Assembly: GCA_022385755.1 (NCBI GenBank)
Contig: MU278349.1
Coordinates: 992,001 to 1,056,000 of the forward strand
Origin: Trametopsis cervina
Taxonomy: Eukaryota > Basidiomycota > Agaricomycetes > Polyporales > Irpicaceae
Length of the DNA stretch: 64,000 nucleotides
Reading direction: 5' to 3'
Position 1 is the first letter of the stretch; each line of letters begins with the position of its first letter. Below the pieces are notes generated by a model. That model did no database searches. It was not told the origin of the DNA and saw only the letters and a list, made by a program, of their open reading frames with translations. This document shows, in pieces, positions 32,223 through 43,786 of this stretch. Position numbers and translations under genes: made by a program.

Positions 32223-34002
32223 TCAATAAACGGCTTTCGTGCGAGCCACTGCCCATGGGCTTCCCGCTGTATAGAAATCCATGGGATAGGTGTTTTCCTT
32301 TCTCCCTGCATTAGTTTCTTCTATCCATCCAACTGCCTTCCCCACTGCCACGGCGGTTTCATACGGGCTCAGTAATGGCTTGTCGAATGCATAACCCCAG
32401 TCAATTGACAATCGAGGACACGAGGTCTGCACGAAGGTTGATATATGCGGATTGAACAGTTCAAGCTTCGCGGGAGATAATTCGGAGAGCAGGATGGGCA
32501 TGTATGGAATGGGCGTGTGAGATGATGAAAGCTGGTGTGTAATTGCTTGCAACTGCCTGAAACTACCTTGCCTTCCAAGGGTCCCGAGCACAACACCCCA
32601 CAATGGCGGAGATGAAGCATCATCACCCATCACTGCGGGTTCACAGGACTCATCGGACGTGCCAAATGCGTTAATGCTTCGCCGTGCAGTCTGGACAGCT
32701 TCATGTCTGACTGTCCGCATCTCTGTGTGGTTATAGCGCTCCCTGGTAAGCTTCTTGGAGTAAGGGTCATAGCGAAACGCCGGCACGGTAGGGTTGGCAA
32801 TCATAATGGACTCCAAATGAAATCGGCCGTCGCCGAGGTAGCTGGGAGACCATAAGATATGAATGTTGAATGGATGTAAGTACGTGTAGATGAACTTACA
32901 TGAGGGCATCCACGTTGTTGCCTAATGGGGGAGCTGTGCAGCCAAGAATCTCTCCTGGTGACAAGGGCTTTGAACGAGGTATTGTGGTTTCGTAACGACC
33001 AGACCAAAGTTTGGGTCGCCCCAGCTGCAATTCGTTCGCTCCATCTGCCGCCGGGGAGCCTTGCTCGACTACATTGGGCGGTTGCAATTTCGACTCCGTC
33101 GAGAGATCATCATTCAGACGAGACAGAGCGGCCACAAACTGGATTGTCGATACCAATGCAAGACGTGTGGGCTCATGCGGTATCGGCGGTGAGAGAGAAG
33201 ATGAGGGACTGGCTTCTGCATTTGGGTCTATACGAGCTAGTTCCGAGGCAGGTCCCTCGATGCGGAGATGCTGCCCCGGACCTATTGGCCTCCCCGCAGG
33301 TATTTGAGAGTCTACTTCTTCCGAGTCAATCAACGTTTCATGGAAAACTCTTCGATCTGTAGGGAAGTTGAGCCGGATGGTCTGGGCCAGGTGCGACGAA
33401 TCAATCGCGATCTCTACGAAGACATATAACGTCTTTATCGTAGTCTCCGTGGTAGGAACTGCGTATAGTAAGATGACGGCTCATATAGTGTTAAAATTGA
33501 TACTCACCAAGACAACTGTGTCCGTAATGTATGAGCATATCGCAACCGAGCGCAACGGCTGTGTAATCATCGACACAGCAAGCTCCGTAGGTTACGTCGC
33601 CCATGATAACAGTGAGTGCAGGGGTAAACCTGAGTGATAAGCGGTCAACTTTGAACAGCTGCGATACGAGGGAGCGACTATATCACCTGCGCACCGTTCA
33701 ATAATATCAGCGATGGTACACGCAAACATCTGCAAGCCCTCTGGCATTTGGAGAGCCACCATCTTAGCGTTGTTCTTTCGTATGTGATGAATGGTTTTAC
33801 GGATCTCGAACGAATAGTTCGACGGCAGTTGCTGAATTGCACCATTCAAATTTTTATCTTCAAGGATTTCAACAGGTATCTGATTAGCAACGACCGAAGA
33901 CACTCCAGGCTTGGACGGTGTCGCAGATTTGCTGCCTACAAACCGTTTCCGCGGTTTTGATGCATTTGATACCTTCGCTTTGGTGGGGGTGGTCTCCGTC
34001 AT
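32223..34002 (-). CDS. DPH1: Diphthamide synthesis subunit DPH1
   Basis: ATG 34002 ([20 protein letters not shown]) to TGA 32223. The 4Fe-4S radical-SAM cysteines of the Dph1/Dph2 family are visible. The first is in [19 protein letters not shown], the second in [11 protein letters not shown], the third in [19 protein letters not shown]. Other family blocks are [31 protein letters not shown] and [17 protein letters not shown]. With Dph2, this enzyme transfers the 3-amino-3-carboxypropyl group of SAM to the target histidine of elongation factor 2, the first step of diphthamide formation in the cytosol. An internal Ser/Pro/Glu-rich insert (about 32.9-33.3 kb) is longer than in yeast and probably a loop. 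DPH1 is divergent from the NPC1 gene across 310 bp. Confidence 0.93.
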
Positions 34003-34312
34003 GGTTTCTGCTGTTCAGATCAATAAGCTAGAATGAATCCGTAAAGTTGGCACATACCGAATGGCGGTCGACCTCTGAAGAATAATTTGAAGTGTAAGCT
34101 ACCAACTGTGGCGTAGTAATCAGGCGCCCGGATCAATATAAGGAGTGACGGATCAGGTGCACGTGAGCAGCGGCTTCACGTTCAGAGTCGCGTCATTTGT
34201 ACAGTTGCCTACCTGCGCTCCTCATTACATCCGGCTCAACTTCCGACTAGAAGACATACCCGGTGTGCAGAGACAAAGTACGGTATCTCTGACGGTCGAC
34301 CGACCTTCGGAT
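34003..34312. promoter_or_regulatory. Divergent region DPH1 / NPC1 (may hide NPC1 exon 1)
   Basis: This 310 bp lies between the DPH1 start and the first in-frame ATG of the NPC1 gene. NPC1 proteins need an N-terminal signal peptide, and none lies downstream, so part of this interval may encode a first exon I could not resolve. No TATA box is seen. Confidence 0.4.
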
Positions 34313-37300
34313 ATGGGAGAGCAAATTGGCATAGGCAATGTGGTGGGCAAGGAGGGTCACTGTTCAATGAGAGGGTCTTGTGGGCCAAAAGAGTGGTTTG
34401 GGAAACCTCTGCCGTGTCCGACTGAGGAAGCAGCTTCAGATGTAAGCCACAGAATTCATAGTGAGAATACTATTGACAGCAAGTCAGGACGACGTTGACC
34501 GCGACCTATTGGTGTCCTTGTGTGGTGCCGGATTCGCTGAAGGACCGACCTGCTGCACCACCAGTCAACTAGAGACACTAAGAGACAATCTCGGAGCGGC
34601 TGAAAACATCATAGCATCCTGTCCCGCGTGCAGGAATAACTTCAGACAGTTTTGGTGCACCTTTACCTGCTCGCCGGATCAGGCAACATTCCTCAAAGTT
34701 ACGTCCACGCAGACATCGAGTACAGGGAAGGAGGCTGTAGAGTCTGTGGACTTTCATGTGTCTGAGCATTTCGGGAAAGGCTTCTATGACAGCTGCGCTA
34801 AGATACAAGTGGGAGCTACCAATGGGTACGCCATGGACTTGATTGGCGGTGGCGCACAGAACTACTCCGGGTTCTTCAAATTCATGGGAGATGAGAAGGA
34901 CATGGGCAGCCCGTTCCAAATCAATTTCCCTCAAGAGGCTCCTCCAGAAATGCAACCCTTTGATGCTACGGCACGTAACTGCTACGACAATGACCTGAAC
35001 AGTCGTTGTACGTGCATTGACTGCCCGGATGTGTGCAAGGCACTACCAAGCGTCCCACCTCCTGGCTCGGAACCTACGTGCCATGTCGGCCTATTATCCT
35101 GCTTGTCATTCGTCCTGGTTATTGCATATGCGCTTGCGGCAATATCCTTCCTATCCGGTTATTCTCTACAACGGACACTTCGGAGGCGGAGGGAAAGGTA
35201 TGAACGAGTGGCTCTATCCGCAGACGGTGCATCAGACAGCACGCCGTTGTCTCCAAGGTCGCACTCACGCGGGCTCGTAGGAGCGTCCTCGCTTTCTCAT
35301 GCTGACGGCGACGAATCGCCTGGCAACTATTCGGATTCTCGCCATCTGGGACGAGGTGCATCGCTTCTCGACCCGATAGAAACAGTCCAACCTCGCCAGT
35401 ACAAGCTGAACACTATCCTTCGGCGCTTCTTCTATCGCATAGGTCTGAGAGTTGCCAGCGCCCCTTGGCTTACGTTTGCAGTCGTGTTCACCGCCGTTGG
35501 CCTTCTGAATATTGGCTGGAAGAGCTTTGCTGTAGAGACCGATCCGGTCCGTCTATGGGTGTCCCCGGACTCGGAAAGCAAGCTGCAAAAAGAGTACTTC
35601 GATGAACACTTTGGTCCATTCTTCCGCCCGGAACAAATCTATGTCACCGCAGCCACCGACCTCCTGTCAGGCTCTACGGAAACGAAGCCACCGGTTCTCA
35701 CCTGGGACCATTTGGAGTATTGGTTGGATATCGAGTCAGAGATACGAGAACTGCGCTCAGAGAATGGCTACACGCTGTCTGACGTATGTTTCAAACCAGC
35801 CGGGTCCGACGGTTTCTGCGTCGTTCAGTCTATTGGAGGATGGTTCAGCAACGATCTCACCACATATGATCCCGACACATGGCGTGAACATGTTCTTCGC
35901 TGCGCCAGATCTCCTGTTGAATGCAGACCAGAATTTGAGCAACCTCTCGCTCCCCAATACGTTCTAGGTGGTATACCAGTTTCAGAGACTGGTGACAAGC
36001 AATACTTGGACGCGCAGGCACTCGTTGTCACATATGTAGTCTCCGATTCTCTGGATGCTGATGAGCAAGAGAAAGCAAAAGAATGGGAGCGGACGTTGCG
36101 AGCTTATTTGCAGGAACTGCAGGGAAGAATCACCGAAGAAGCAGGCTTGGAAATAGCCTTCTCCACTAGCGTATCTCTAGAAGAGGAAATCAACAAGAGC
36201 ACTAACATGGACGTCAGGATTGTCGTCCTATCCTACCTTGCCATGTTCTTCTACGTGTCCTTGACTCTAGGAAACGGGTACGCCGGCAGAGAGGAGGACG
36301 GCCTGTTGACTTCTCTTCTTCGCTGGGCTCGGAACTTCCCAAGACTATTCGCTCGTGCCAGCTCATCCTCTCTATCCATAGACTCGAGGAATAACCCCTC
36401 ATACCTCCCTCGCATTCCCCGGAAATTCTTCATCGGTTCGAGGGTCACGCTAGGCTTATTTGGTCTCAGCCTGGTCATCTTATCAGTCTCCTCGTCCGTC
36501 GGTTTCTTCTCACTGCTGAACGTTCATGCTACGCTCATCATCGCAGAGGTCATACCATTCCTCGTGCTTGCGGTGGGCGTTGATAACGTATTCATCCTCG
36601 TGCATGAAATGGACCGCCAGAATCTCTTCCATGGCCCAAATGCTTCCACAGCTTCCAACTTCAATGCAACGACTCCGATGTCGCCTACCCAACCTCGTGG
36701 ACGTGGATTTGACCCATCGTTGTCGAACGACGATTCAGTTGATGCTGCTTCTATGCCTCTATATTTGCCAGTGGAGGAGCGAGTTGCTCGCACGCTCGCG
36801 AAGATGGGGCCGTCCATCCTGCTTAGTACTATCACTGAAGTGGTGGCGTTTGCACTTGGCGCTGTGGTGCCTATGCCCGCGGTCAGGAATTTCGCCTTAT
36901 ATGCGGCGGGAAGTGTGTTCCTCAACGCCATCCTGCAAGTGACCGTATTTGTCAGTGCACTGACTTTGGACCAACGACGCCAAGAGGTCAGTAACGCAAC
37001 CTTGCAGTACCATCCGTTATTCAATTCATCTTTCTGTGCAGGCCAATCGTGTCGATTGTTTCCCTTTTATTCGAGTGCCGACCCGCATAGCGTTGCTGGA
37101 TCCTCCTGCACCGTCCAGCGGTCTTGGCACCCTAGCCAAATTTATCAGACGCTACTATGTGCCGTTCCTCCTTCGGCCCTTCATTAAAGGGGTAGTTCTA
37201 CTGGCCTTTGCAGGGGTCTTTGTTTGCTCCGTCATCTCTATGCAGCACATTGAATTGGGTCTTGGTGAGTTAATTATTTGCAATTTTAACTATGGCTGCT

Positions 37301-38797
37301 GAACTATGTCGGCAGAGCAAAGGCTGGCGCTGCCTTCAGAGTCCTATCTCATTCAGTGGTTCGACAGTGTCGACGCATACCTCGAGATTGGACCTCCCGT
37401 TTACTTCATTGTTCGTGACGCCGACACCAAACAGAGGCCGGCGCAACAGGAACTTTGTGGACGCTTCACGACTTGCGAAGACTTCTCAGTTGCTAATATC
37501 CTTGAGGCGGAACGCAAGATCTCTGCATCTTCATTCATTTCAGACCCTACCGCCTCTTGGATTGACGATTTCCTCAGCTGGCTCAATCCATCTCAAAGCA
37601 AATGCTGCAGAGTACAGAAACGGAACCCAGATCTATTCTGTACGGACCGTCAGTCTGACCGTGTCTGCAGACCATGCTATGAAGGCCACGATCCGGAATG
37701 GAACATCACCATGAACGGTCTGCCCGAGGGCGAAGAGTTCATGCGATATCTCAATCAATGGCTCATCTCTCCCACGACAGAAGATTGCCCACTTGCAGGA
37801 CGGGCGTCGTTTGGGACAGCCTTGTCCCTGAACGACGACCGCACCGATGTTGTTGCCTCCCATTTCCGAACGTCTCACTCACCCCTGAAATCGCAACACG
37901 ACTATATCAATTCATACCAAGCCGCTCATCGTGTCGCTGGTGAAATTTCCGAGAAGACTGGATTGGATGTGTTCCCATATTCACTGCACTACGTCTTCTT
38001 CGACCAATACTCGCATATCATTGCCATCACCGAACAAATCTTGGGCTTGGGCCTCGCAGCTGTCCTGCTAGTCACCGCTCTACTCCTAGGATCATGGCGC
38101 ACGGGTATAATTGTGACTGGTGCAGTTGGACTTACGGTCATCACCGTCATGGGAGTCATGGGAGTATGGGGCATCAGTCTCAACGCCATAAGTCTAGTGA
38201 ACCTTGTTATTTCACTCGGCATAGCTGTCGAGTTTTGCGCGCATGTTGCAAGAGCTTTCATGAGTTGCGGTTCTGGGCTCTCTGTAGATCACCCAGCTGG
38301 CCAGAAAGAACGTGACGAGCGTATGGTCACTGCACTGGTGGATGTTGGTCCTTCTGTAAGTTATACCTGTGTATTGCGTTCTACTTGTATTCACGCTAGC
38401 GAGATACCAGGTCCTCTCCGGTATTACGTTCACCAAGCTTATCGGTATGTGCGTACTTGCGCTCACGCGCTCTAAACTTTTGGAGGTGAGTTATTTGATA
38501 TTGTGAGACGACAATGGTACGACTGAATACCTCTAGATATATTATTTCCGCATGTGGATCACTCTCATCATCTCTGGAGCCCTACATGGCCTTGTCCTGT
38601 TGCCGGTGGTCCTCAGCTTGGCCGGCGGACCAGGCTTCCCATTCCAGGAGGCAGATGAAGAATGGATGTCCCATGCCATTCGTAATGACTATAACTTTGA
38701 ATATACGTGAGTGCCTTCCATGCGCGAGACGCTACGGCTCCTGACAGCATTTTGTAGCCCGTTCCTCCAAGATGATGATTCCCACATCAGCGATTGA
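34313..38797 (+). CDS. NCR1: NPC1-type sterol transporter (NCR1)
   Basis: A large protein of about 1,390 residues. The Cys-rich N-terminal sterol-binding domain starts GHCSMRGSCGPKEWFG and includes SLCGAGFAEGPTCC, NIIASCPACRNNFRQFWC and FTCSPDQA. Three lumenal and membrane parts follow: FLSGYSL helix, the middle lumenal domain, and a sterol-sensing domain with FSLLNVHATLIIAEVIPF and LAVGVDNVFILVHEMDRQN. The second Cys-rich loop is seen in WLNPSQSKCCRVQK. The C-terminal helices include LVNLVISLGIAVEFCAHVAR. NPC1 moves sterol from vacuole/lysosome lumen to the membrane. Introns were placed at 34442, 36987 and 37265 among others. The stop at 38795-38797 follows FLQDDDSHISD. The 5' end is uncertain: the first in-frame ATG gives MGEQIGIGNVVGKE, not a signal peptide. 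Confidence 0.9.
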
Positions 38798-38949
38798 GAC
38801 ATTAATTTTATGACCACGCAATGTCTGGACACACGAAGGACGCTTCATCATACTATATATCACTTTATATACTTAGTAGCAAAGCTTTTGATAGAAGCTG
38901 GTTTTACACACGAAAGCAACAGAGCAACAAGAGGATATACATGAATTGC

Positions 38950-39888
38950 CTAATCCTTAGGCGCAGGAGACCTCGATCTGCTATCCCTAATGTCGTCCCG
39001 ACTATTACTCCTCCTTCCGCGACTTGCTGACCGCGTACGACTCCTGCTTCGCGAGTACCTTGAATACGAGGAATACGACATTGAGCGCGAACGTGAACGC
39101 GGGGAAAGAGACCTCGTGCGAGAGCGACTCGATCGCACAGAGTAGCTGCGGGACCTCGACCGACGGCTTGCGCGGTACGCTGCTCCACCGCGTTCGTAGC
39201 TGGGTGATCGTCGTCTTGGGGGCATACGTTCGACTCTGCGCACGGGGGAGCGCGAGCGCGAACGTGAAATACGACGGTAGGTGTCTCTTGCTGGCGGCGG
39301 TCCCCTGCGTCCGTATGGTCTTGGGCGATATGTGTCCCTGTCCCTATCCCTGTCTCCAAAGCGATCAAACCTGTCTCGCTTGACATAACTGCCGCGAGGA
39401 GGCGAACGAGTGCGAGAGCGAGATGGCGAGCGCGAATACGAGCGCGGTCGACCGTTTCGCACACGCGGAGGCGGACGAGGTGATCTCGAGCGAGACCGTA
39501 CAGGAAGCTCAGATAGTTCTACTTTCAGAGTTGCGCCATCGAGTTGCCCGCCGTCCATATGGGTAGCCGCTTTGTGCGCTGAAGCAACATCCGTGTACTC
39601 TAGAGCTGCTTTCCCTCTGTTTTGGCCAGCTGTAAACATAAGATGCCCTTTAGCGTACAGCAATTTTCTTCGAGAGATCCGAAGCGTACATTTTCCGAAT
39701 AATGGGAGGTCAATTTTGAGAATCTCTCCGTAAAAGCCGAAGATAGTCTGCAGGTGCGACTCCACTACGTTGCGCGTGAGGTTCGTGACAATGACAACTT
39801 TTGCATGCGGTTTTTCCGTCCTACTGCTTTCCATGTCGACGTCGGCATCGTGTAGAGGATGGGGTGACGTTGAGCGACCTCTTGACAT
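38950..39888 (-). CDS. RNPS1: RNPS1-like SR protein (RRM plus RS domain)
   Basis: Two exons (39690-39888, 38950-39629) give 292 residues. The RRM at about residues 30-105 has VVIVTNLTRNVVESHLQTIF (RNP2 region), FYGEILKIDLPLF, GQNRGKAALEYTD (RNP1-like) and HMDGGQLDG. LTRNV and MDGGQ(L/I)DG are hallmarks of RNPS1, the exon-junction-complex/ASAP component that promotes splicing and mRNA surveillance in the nucleus. The rest is an Arg/Ser-rich domain with many RS/SR dipeptides, likely phosphorylated by SRPK/Clk kinases. The RS repeats make long mirror frames on the other strand, which are not genes. The stop faces the NPC1 stop, 152 bp away; the start is 192 bp from the stop of the zinc-finger gene upstream. 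Confidence 0.88.
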   Translation of the reverse strand: MSRGRSTSPHPLHDADVDMESSRTEKPHAKVVIVTNLTRNVVESHLQTIFGFYGEILKIDLPLFGKCTLRISRRKLLYAKGHLMFTAGQNRGKAALEYTDVASAHKAATHMDGGQLDGATLKVELSELPVRSRSRSPRPPPRVRNGRPRSYSRSPSRSRTRSPPRGSYVKRDRFDRFGDRDRDRDTYRPRPYGRRGPPPARDTYRRISRSRSRSPVRRVERMPPRRRSPSYERGGAAYRASRRSRSRSYSVRSSRSRTRSLSPRSRSRSMSYSSYSRYSRSRSRTRSASRGRRSNSRDDIRDSRSRSPAPKD

Positions 39889-40080
39889 TATTGCTGCTGT
39901 TGGCTGTTATTGCGACGGTCCATCCAACGGCGATCCGTGTCGTTCACCGAGCGTGACGTGACGACACGTGATCACATCGCTGTCATATACTGTCACACAA
40001 CTCAATCACAGCCTTTAAGCATGTTGCTGAATAGATGCTACATACATACGAAAAGACGAATACAGTGGCTAATGGTACAT

Positions 40081-41788
40081 TCACGGCTGATACTCTGAGA
40101 TCGGACTGAGACTTGCATCCATCTTGAAGAGTCTCTGACGGCGATCCTTAGCACGGGTACTTATGGCACCGTGAGCCACCTTCATATGCCTCTTCAATAA
40201 ATCCTGGCGAACGAACTTCTTCTCCAGGGATGGTGGACAAAGGGTGCAACAGTACGGCTTATAGCCTGCATGACTAGACATGTGTCTCTTGCATTCATTC
40301 TTGCGGAGGAAACGCATACCACTGAGGACCACGCTGAGTATGTCGAATCGCTGATGAATATTGAACGTACCATGTATCGCACTGGAAAGGGCGATGCTCG
40401 ACGTGGGATCCTACATGAACGAGAATATGGTCTCGTCTCTTGTTGGATTGCGAGCAATCTTTGACATAGCATCGGTAATCAGGGATAAGTTCGCCGCGCT
40501 CCGACAGTCTGCCTGCGAATGTTTGAAGGAATGCTTTGTCCAGCTCAAACCCAGGGTTCAGTTCACGCCAGGCGTCAGCTCTGGATCGTACAATATCAAG
40601 GTCGATACCATGATGGGCGTTGAACACAGGACTAAGTTGATGGGTAGGAGCGGCCGGTAGATCGCAAACGCCTTGTTGCCCAGGAATATTGAAGGAAACC
40701 GGATTGAGAGGAGCTCTCACAAACTGACTAGACATATGCACAGGCATACTGCGCGATGCAAATGCAGGGAGTTGGAGAGACGGCATTGGAACAGACACGT
40801 ATGCTTGTGGTGCCTCGACGGTCCTGGCTCCTGATATGCGAGTGAACCCTTCGGAGGCAGCCAGCACTGAAAATATGGCAGAGACGGCCTCCTCGGGAAA
40901 TTCAGCTTTAACCTCTGGAGAACGGGATGGCGACATGGGATATAGCAAATCGCCTTTTGAAATCGCGGAGTCATGCCCGTCTTCAACGTTTGCGTCCACG
41001 TTTGTGGTGGGCCCCGGGCCAGTAAGATCTGCAGGGTTGACACAGAGACTAACAGGAAGTTGTTGAGCAGCAAGTGAGCGGTAGTTGACATCCGCTATGA
41101 TACCGACTGAAGGAAGCTCAGGAAGCTCGATCACAGAAGATGTAGTAGACCGGTCAGAGCAAGAGCTAGTAAACATGTAGCCGTGGGAGCCTGTTCTCAT
41201 CTTCGGGTATGAGAGTGAAGGAGAGTCAACCAACATTGAGGAGTCGTCGGCGGTCGAGTAGGACAAGAATGCCATGTGCTGCGACGAAGAGGAATGTGCG
41301 ACAAAGTCCTCGCTCGGGCAGGTAGAGTATGCGTCGGTGGAAGCTTCATCCAGCATTTCAACATCAGCGATCTCAGTGCGAGGAGGCAAGTAGTCGAGAG
41401 GACGACCTTCACTGTGCCGCGGCTTGACTTGGACGGGCTGAGATACGCTATTCGTCTTTTGGGAGGCCCCAAATGAGATGCCAAGACCAGCCAGAGGGCG
41501 TTCTAGTAGAGGCATGTGGTGTGTATCGCGTCGGGTAGAGTAGCCAGTAGTGGGAACATCGTGCCAGGTGTTGGATTGGAACTCAGAGTCTCTATCTTGA
41601 GGTTCATGCAGTAGGTACGGAAGGGATTGTGTGTTGATATGAGACCTTCCAGAGGTGTCCATAATTCGGTAGTCTTCCGGGTTACAAGAGAGATGCGCCG
41701 CCAGCGCCGCAGAGGGACGATACAACGAGCGTGGTCTAGTTGTGGATGTGTTCTCGTTGACAAAACTGTAGTCGAAAGAACGCTTCAT
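40081..41788 (-). CDS. C2H2 zinc-finger transcription factor
   Basis: Two exons (40371-41788, 40081-40321) give 552 residues. About 430 residues of Ser/Pro/Thr-rich, acidic, probably disordered sequence precede three C-terminal C2H2-type fingers. Finger 1 is CYVKDCSQSNKRRDHILVHV followed by GSHVEH. Finger 2 is FQCDTCGMRFLRKNECKRHM. Finger 3 is YCCTLCPPSLEKKFVRQDLL followed by KRHMKVAH. The single intron interrupts finger 2 between TG and T of its second Cys codon, and both zinc ligands need that splice. A basic tail (STRAKDRRQRLFK) follows. The organisation is that of many Agaricomycete regulators of development or metabolism; targets are not deducible. It is divergent from MCR1, and the 252 bp gap contains a CACGTG. 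Confidence 0.85.
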
Positions 41789-42040
41789 AATAGTTAGTAC
41801 GTGGAGAGATAGTCGTAAGATGTCGTGAGAGAGATTAGCCCGACAATGAGAGACGGAATGTATTAAGATACAAGCTTAAGATAGGTTGTGGAGATGAGTG
41901 TACGAGTCCAAGGCCGTGAATCCGAACTTCACGTTCCCTACGTACACGTGATGGCGTTGAGATCTTAGCGCCCATTGTTTGAGCATGCCACAGCGCTTCG
42001 GCCTGACGCTGCAGACGTGAAGTGTTTACCACTCATAAGA
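41789..42040. promoter_or_regulatory. Bidirectional promoter, zinc-finger gene / MCR1
   Basis: A 252 bp gap between divergent starts, with a CACGTG hexamer near 41,946 (tacacgtgatgg). No TATA box stands out. Confidence 0.4.
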
Positions 42041-43248
42041 ATGCTCAAAGTATCCTCTCTTTACAGGTCGTCTCAAGATGTTACAAAACTTCGCACTACG
42101 ATCTCACGAGTGCTGCGCTCTAGATACGCGTCTACATGCTCGGCTGCATTCAAACCGAGGCGTTCTCTAACTGCCCTGGGACTCGTCGGGGGAGGATCAC
42201 TTGTAGCAGCGTATTTCTTCTGGCCAGACGTCTCTAGGTCAGCACCGACTTATGCTGACGTGGCTCTATCCCCAGCGCACTTCACACCGGTCACGGTTAC
42301 TGCGTCTGAACCGTGCTCTGATCCAAATACGCGGCTGATGACACTCACTGTTCCCCAACATTTACTTCCCCCGCTTGACGGTTCTGTGTTCGCTCCCATC
42401 TGGTCTATATTTATCAAGGACGACGATATACAGGTGGAACGACCTTATACGCCCCTGGAGGGAATAGACGAGGCCGGCCGGATGAAGTTTTGGATTAAGC
42501 GGTACCCAAGAGGCGAAGTCGGACGATGGTTACACTCTAAGAATGTGGGAGAAACAATTGAAATTAGAGGCCCCCTGAGGACGTGGACGTGGCTAGAAGA
42601 GGGTGGGTGGGACGAGGTCGTGATGGTAGGTCACCTCGATTTTGTGGTCCTCACAGAGTATCTGACTGACCCGAAGGTTTCTGGGGGGACAGGGATAACA
42701 CCGTTCTGCCAGCTTCTGCACAGCGTCCTCTTGAGCCGCGCAGAGCGTCAGCCTTCAACGCATTTTACGTTGCTGCATTCCTCGCGCGTCCCGGGCGAAC
42801 TTCCACCGCCAGAACTATTGCAGCCTTTGATCAAGCATGCCAGCGCGCATCCTGAAAGCCTCAGTATCTCATGGTTCGTGGACACGAAAGATGGGTCGGC
42901 TGCAGAGGCCGTCGCCCGTGATGAAATTCGGCAAGGGCGCATTGGTCAGGCCGACATCCGCAGGGCACTCGGAGACGGCGGCGAATCGTCTTGGTGGCAA
43001 AAGCTGCTACGTGTCACCGCCAAGCAGCCACAGCTTGCTGACAGGAAGCTTCTGGTTCTTGTGTGTGGCCCTGAGACGTGAGTATCTACATCAAGGGTGT
43101 TATCTGATAACGCAGTACTGATTCCCATGGTTCCTTCAGCATGATAAATGCAATTGCTGGTCCGTACGGTCGTAACTACTCACAGGGCCCAGTTGGCGGC
43201 ATCCTGGGAGAATTGGGGTTGAAACCTAGCCAAGTGTGGAAGCTGTAG
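42041..43248 (+). CDS. MCR1: NADH-cytochrome b5 reductase, mitochondrial type
   Basis: Three exons (42041-42625, 42677-43077, 43140-43248) give 364 residues. A basic, Ser/Arg-rich N-terminus (MLKVSSLYRSSQDVTKLR) is followed by a membrane anchor in SLTALGLVGGGSLVAAYFFW, the Mcr1 layout for outer membrane/intermembrane-space sorting. The FAD domain has the RxYT motif (VERPYTPL) and YPRGEVGRWLHSKNVGETIE. The NADH domain begins VSGGTGITPFCQLLH, made by removing a 51 nt intron, and ends with the conserved CGPE followed by TMINAIAGPYG. The enzyme passes electrons from NADH to cytochrome b5 or directly supports sterol and antioxidant reactions. The protein is somewhat longer than yeast Mcr1, mainly in the FAD domain and a helical insert near residues 260-300. 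Confidence 0.9.
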
Positions 43249-43786
43249 CTCCAGTTCACCCGTCCCCAGCTGCGAGTTTTGAATGCGGCGCTGTTGAGCA
43301 CAACAACAAGCGACGGTGGAACCACCCACTCTCCGCGAGAAAACGGATGATTGACACCGGACATAGTGCGTGTAGCCTTCTGTAACGAAGCCTAATGTCA
43401 CATAGATGTTATTCCAGAACGCTATACTTTGGGTGATAAGGATTTCAGCTGCCTAGGCCGCAAGCGTTACTGTAGTAGAATGAGCTGTCTTACGTCCAAG
43501 TTACTCGTTTGTAACATGACACGACGTCGTTCAATGTTCTGAATTTCCTGCGACGCATCGTCGGGGTTTAGTCCGAAGTGGTGTGACGGAAGTTCGTGAC
43601 TAAGCATATTTGTCACTTGTGAGGCGTGACAAATTCTTGAATTTATGGTGACTGATCCATTCTTATACTGCACGCCCGCACACTACCACCGGACAGGATC
43701 CCCAACCCCCACCTCCTCGACCAAAACACCTGTCTTACTTCCGACCACCCGTCCTCACATCCTCACATTGAGCCCAGTCGACCAAA
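43249..43786. other. Intergenic, MCR1 3' end and DRE2 promoter
   Basis: These 538 bp show no coding frame with support. The last 120 bp are C/T-rich on the plus strand, a leader for DRE2. Confidence 0.5.

Noticed and set aside
38904..39464. 186-codon minus-strand frame within the RNPS1-like gene
   Set aside because: It is an out-of-frame reading of Arg/Ser repeat codons; the RS-domain frame is the real one.
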